A stretch of DNA of 64,000 nucleotides from Roseinatronobacter sp052379845. GTDB lineage: Bacteria > Pseudomonadota > Alphaproteobacteria > Rhodobacterales > Rhodobacteraceae. Below, piece after piece: positions 63,359-64,000 of this stretch. A program made the position numbers and the translations under genes. Position 1 is the stretch's first letter, and each line of letters starts with the position of its first letter. The stretch is taken from assembly GCA_052379845.1 (NCBI GenBank), contig JBQTCF010000015.1; one strand, given 5' to 3'. The notes beneath the pieces are model-generated. The model had not been told where the DNA came from. It saw nothing but the letters and a program-made list of their open reading frames with translations, and did not search any database.

Positions 63359-63568
63359 GCGGCAGCTCCTGTCTGGCACAATCTGGGCGTAGTTTACCTG
63401 ACTGACGGGCGCGCGGTCAATCATACAGATCGCGGACGCGCGGTCGGGCTGTGCAGCCCCTACCACTTGGGGACGGGATGGGTCATAACAGGGGGCGCGC
63501 GCGCCGATTCCCCGCGCGCCAGACACGCCGACCGCGCCCCGCCGCCAGACACCGAATTGAGAGAGAGC
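63359..63568. promoter_or_regulatory. Divergent intergenic region between ppx and serS
   Basis: A 210-base GC-rich gap between the divergent Ppx/GppA and serS genes, expected to hold promoters for both. A purine-rich GAGAGAGA lies just before serS ATG. No T-box or other riboswitch was recognised. Confidence 0.4.
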
Positions 63569-64000
63569 ATGCACGACATCCGCGCCATCCGTGAAAACCC
63601 AGCCGCCTTTGATGCCGCCTTCGCCCGTCGCGGGATGGCGGCACAGTCAGGCCGTATTCTGGAGATTGATCAGGCACGCCGTGCGGCCATTTCTGCGGTG
63701 GAAACGGCCAAGGCCGCACAAAACGCTGCATCAAAACAGGTGGGTGCGGCCAAGGCCAAGGGGGATGAGGGCGAATTTGAACGCCTGCGCGCGCTTGTTG
63801 CCGAAAAGAAGGCAGAAATCACCGCGCTGGAAGACCAGGCGCGCGTGGCCGATGCCGAACTGACGGCGCTTCTGGAAACCTTGCCCAACCTGCCCTTGGC
63901 CGATGTGCCCGATGGTGCCGATGAATCCGAGAATGTGGAGTTGAAAACATGGGGAGCACCCCGCGATTTCGATTTCCAGCCCGTGGAGCATTTCCAGATT
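63569..64000 (+). CDS. serS: Seryl-tRNA synthetase, N-terminal part (runs off the end)
   Basis: The first 144 codons of SerS. MHDIRAIRENPAAFDAAFARRG begins the family's coiled-coil tRNA-binding arm (Ala/Glu/Lys-rich, about 30-110), and the following LPNLPLADVPDGADESENVE leads to the catalytic domain, which lies beyond the window. Ribosome site GAGAGAGA before the ATG. The window end cuts it in frame. Confidence 0.95.
   Translation, partial: MHDIRAIRENPAAFDAAFARRGMAAQSGRILEIDQARRAAISAVETAKAAQNAASKQVGAAKAKGDEGEFERLRALVAEKKAEITALEDQARVADAELTALLETLPNLPLADVPDGADESENVELKTWGAPRDFDFQPVEHFQI

Noticed and set aside
1..64000. tRNA, rRNA, CRISPR array, prophage, restriction or toxin-antitoxin systems
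   Set aside because: No cloverleaf with CCA-adjacent motifs, no rRNA-like sequence, no regular spaced repeats and no such protein families were recognised on reading. A covariance search (Infernal, tRNAscan) was not possible here and could change this.

Overview
This 64 kb window looks like a chromosomal segment of an alphaproteobacterium of the family Rhodobacteraceae (Roseobacter/Rhodobacter group). The base composition is GC-rich. The grounds are ctrA next to sciP, the ybgC-tolQRAB-pal-cpoB-tilS-ftsH order, a DksA with a single cysteine, and several families common in this group (DUF2927, DUF2237, DUF2332, the 37-aa and 54-aa membrane peptides). No rRNA, tRNA, CRISPR array or prophage was recognised.

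Layout. 1-2.6 kb holds decayed insertion sequences (IS66 and IS110 transposase pseudogenes). 3.2-7.9 kb is a tetR-adaptor-permease RND efflux operon with a likely operator. 8.0-10.6 kb is a phosphonate/phosphite-type ABC transporter (phnD, phnC, phnE) preceded by a 32-bp perfect palindrome. 10.7-16.2 kb is a more AT-rich surface-glycan locus: three overlapping genes on the minus strand (NeuD-like acyltransferase, beta-propeller protein, FemAB/GNAT-like protein) diverging from fdtA- and fdtB-type amino-sugar genes and a family 2 glycosyltransferase. 16.3-18.1 kb is more IS debris (frameshifted IS4-type gene, internally deleted IS21 istA/istB).

18.5-22.5 kb is a minus-strand cluster of MoxR ATPase, GNAT, DUF2927 lipoprotein, an unlisted 54-aa membrane peptide and a CoxE-like VWA protein. 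22.7-31 kb carries dksA, an FAD monooxygenase, a membrane-anchored retropepsin, trpB, a membrane-anchored LuxR-type protein, DUF2237, DUF2332, pth and rplY. 31-33.8 kb is an alpha-hydroxy-acid dehydrogenase, a CoxG-like protein and a GntR regulator. 34-44.9 kb is a long minus-strand block: pyrC, pyrE, ybgC, tolQ, tolR, tolA, tolB, pal, cpoB, tilS, ftsH. 45-50.6 kb has two unrecognised proteins, rsmA, pdxA and mnmA. 50.7-64 kb has sciP, ctrA, ligA, recG, trmFO, gluQRS, hisI, an Fe-S scaffold, a GNAT, a TerB/J-domain protein, a Ppx/GppA protein and the start of serS.

A dispersed element of about 200-220 bp with internal inverted repeats occurs three times, always between genes (18235-18456 minus, 33834-34038 plus, 61094-61316 plus). 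It is the strongest unexplained structure in the window. No wholly new multi-gene system could be demonstrated. The best candidates for follow-up are this repeat, the MoxR/VWA cluster, the glycan locus, and the trpB-downstream region with its palindrome, hairpin and membrane-bound LuxR protein.
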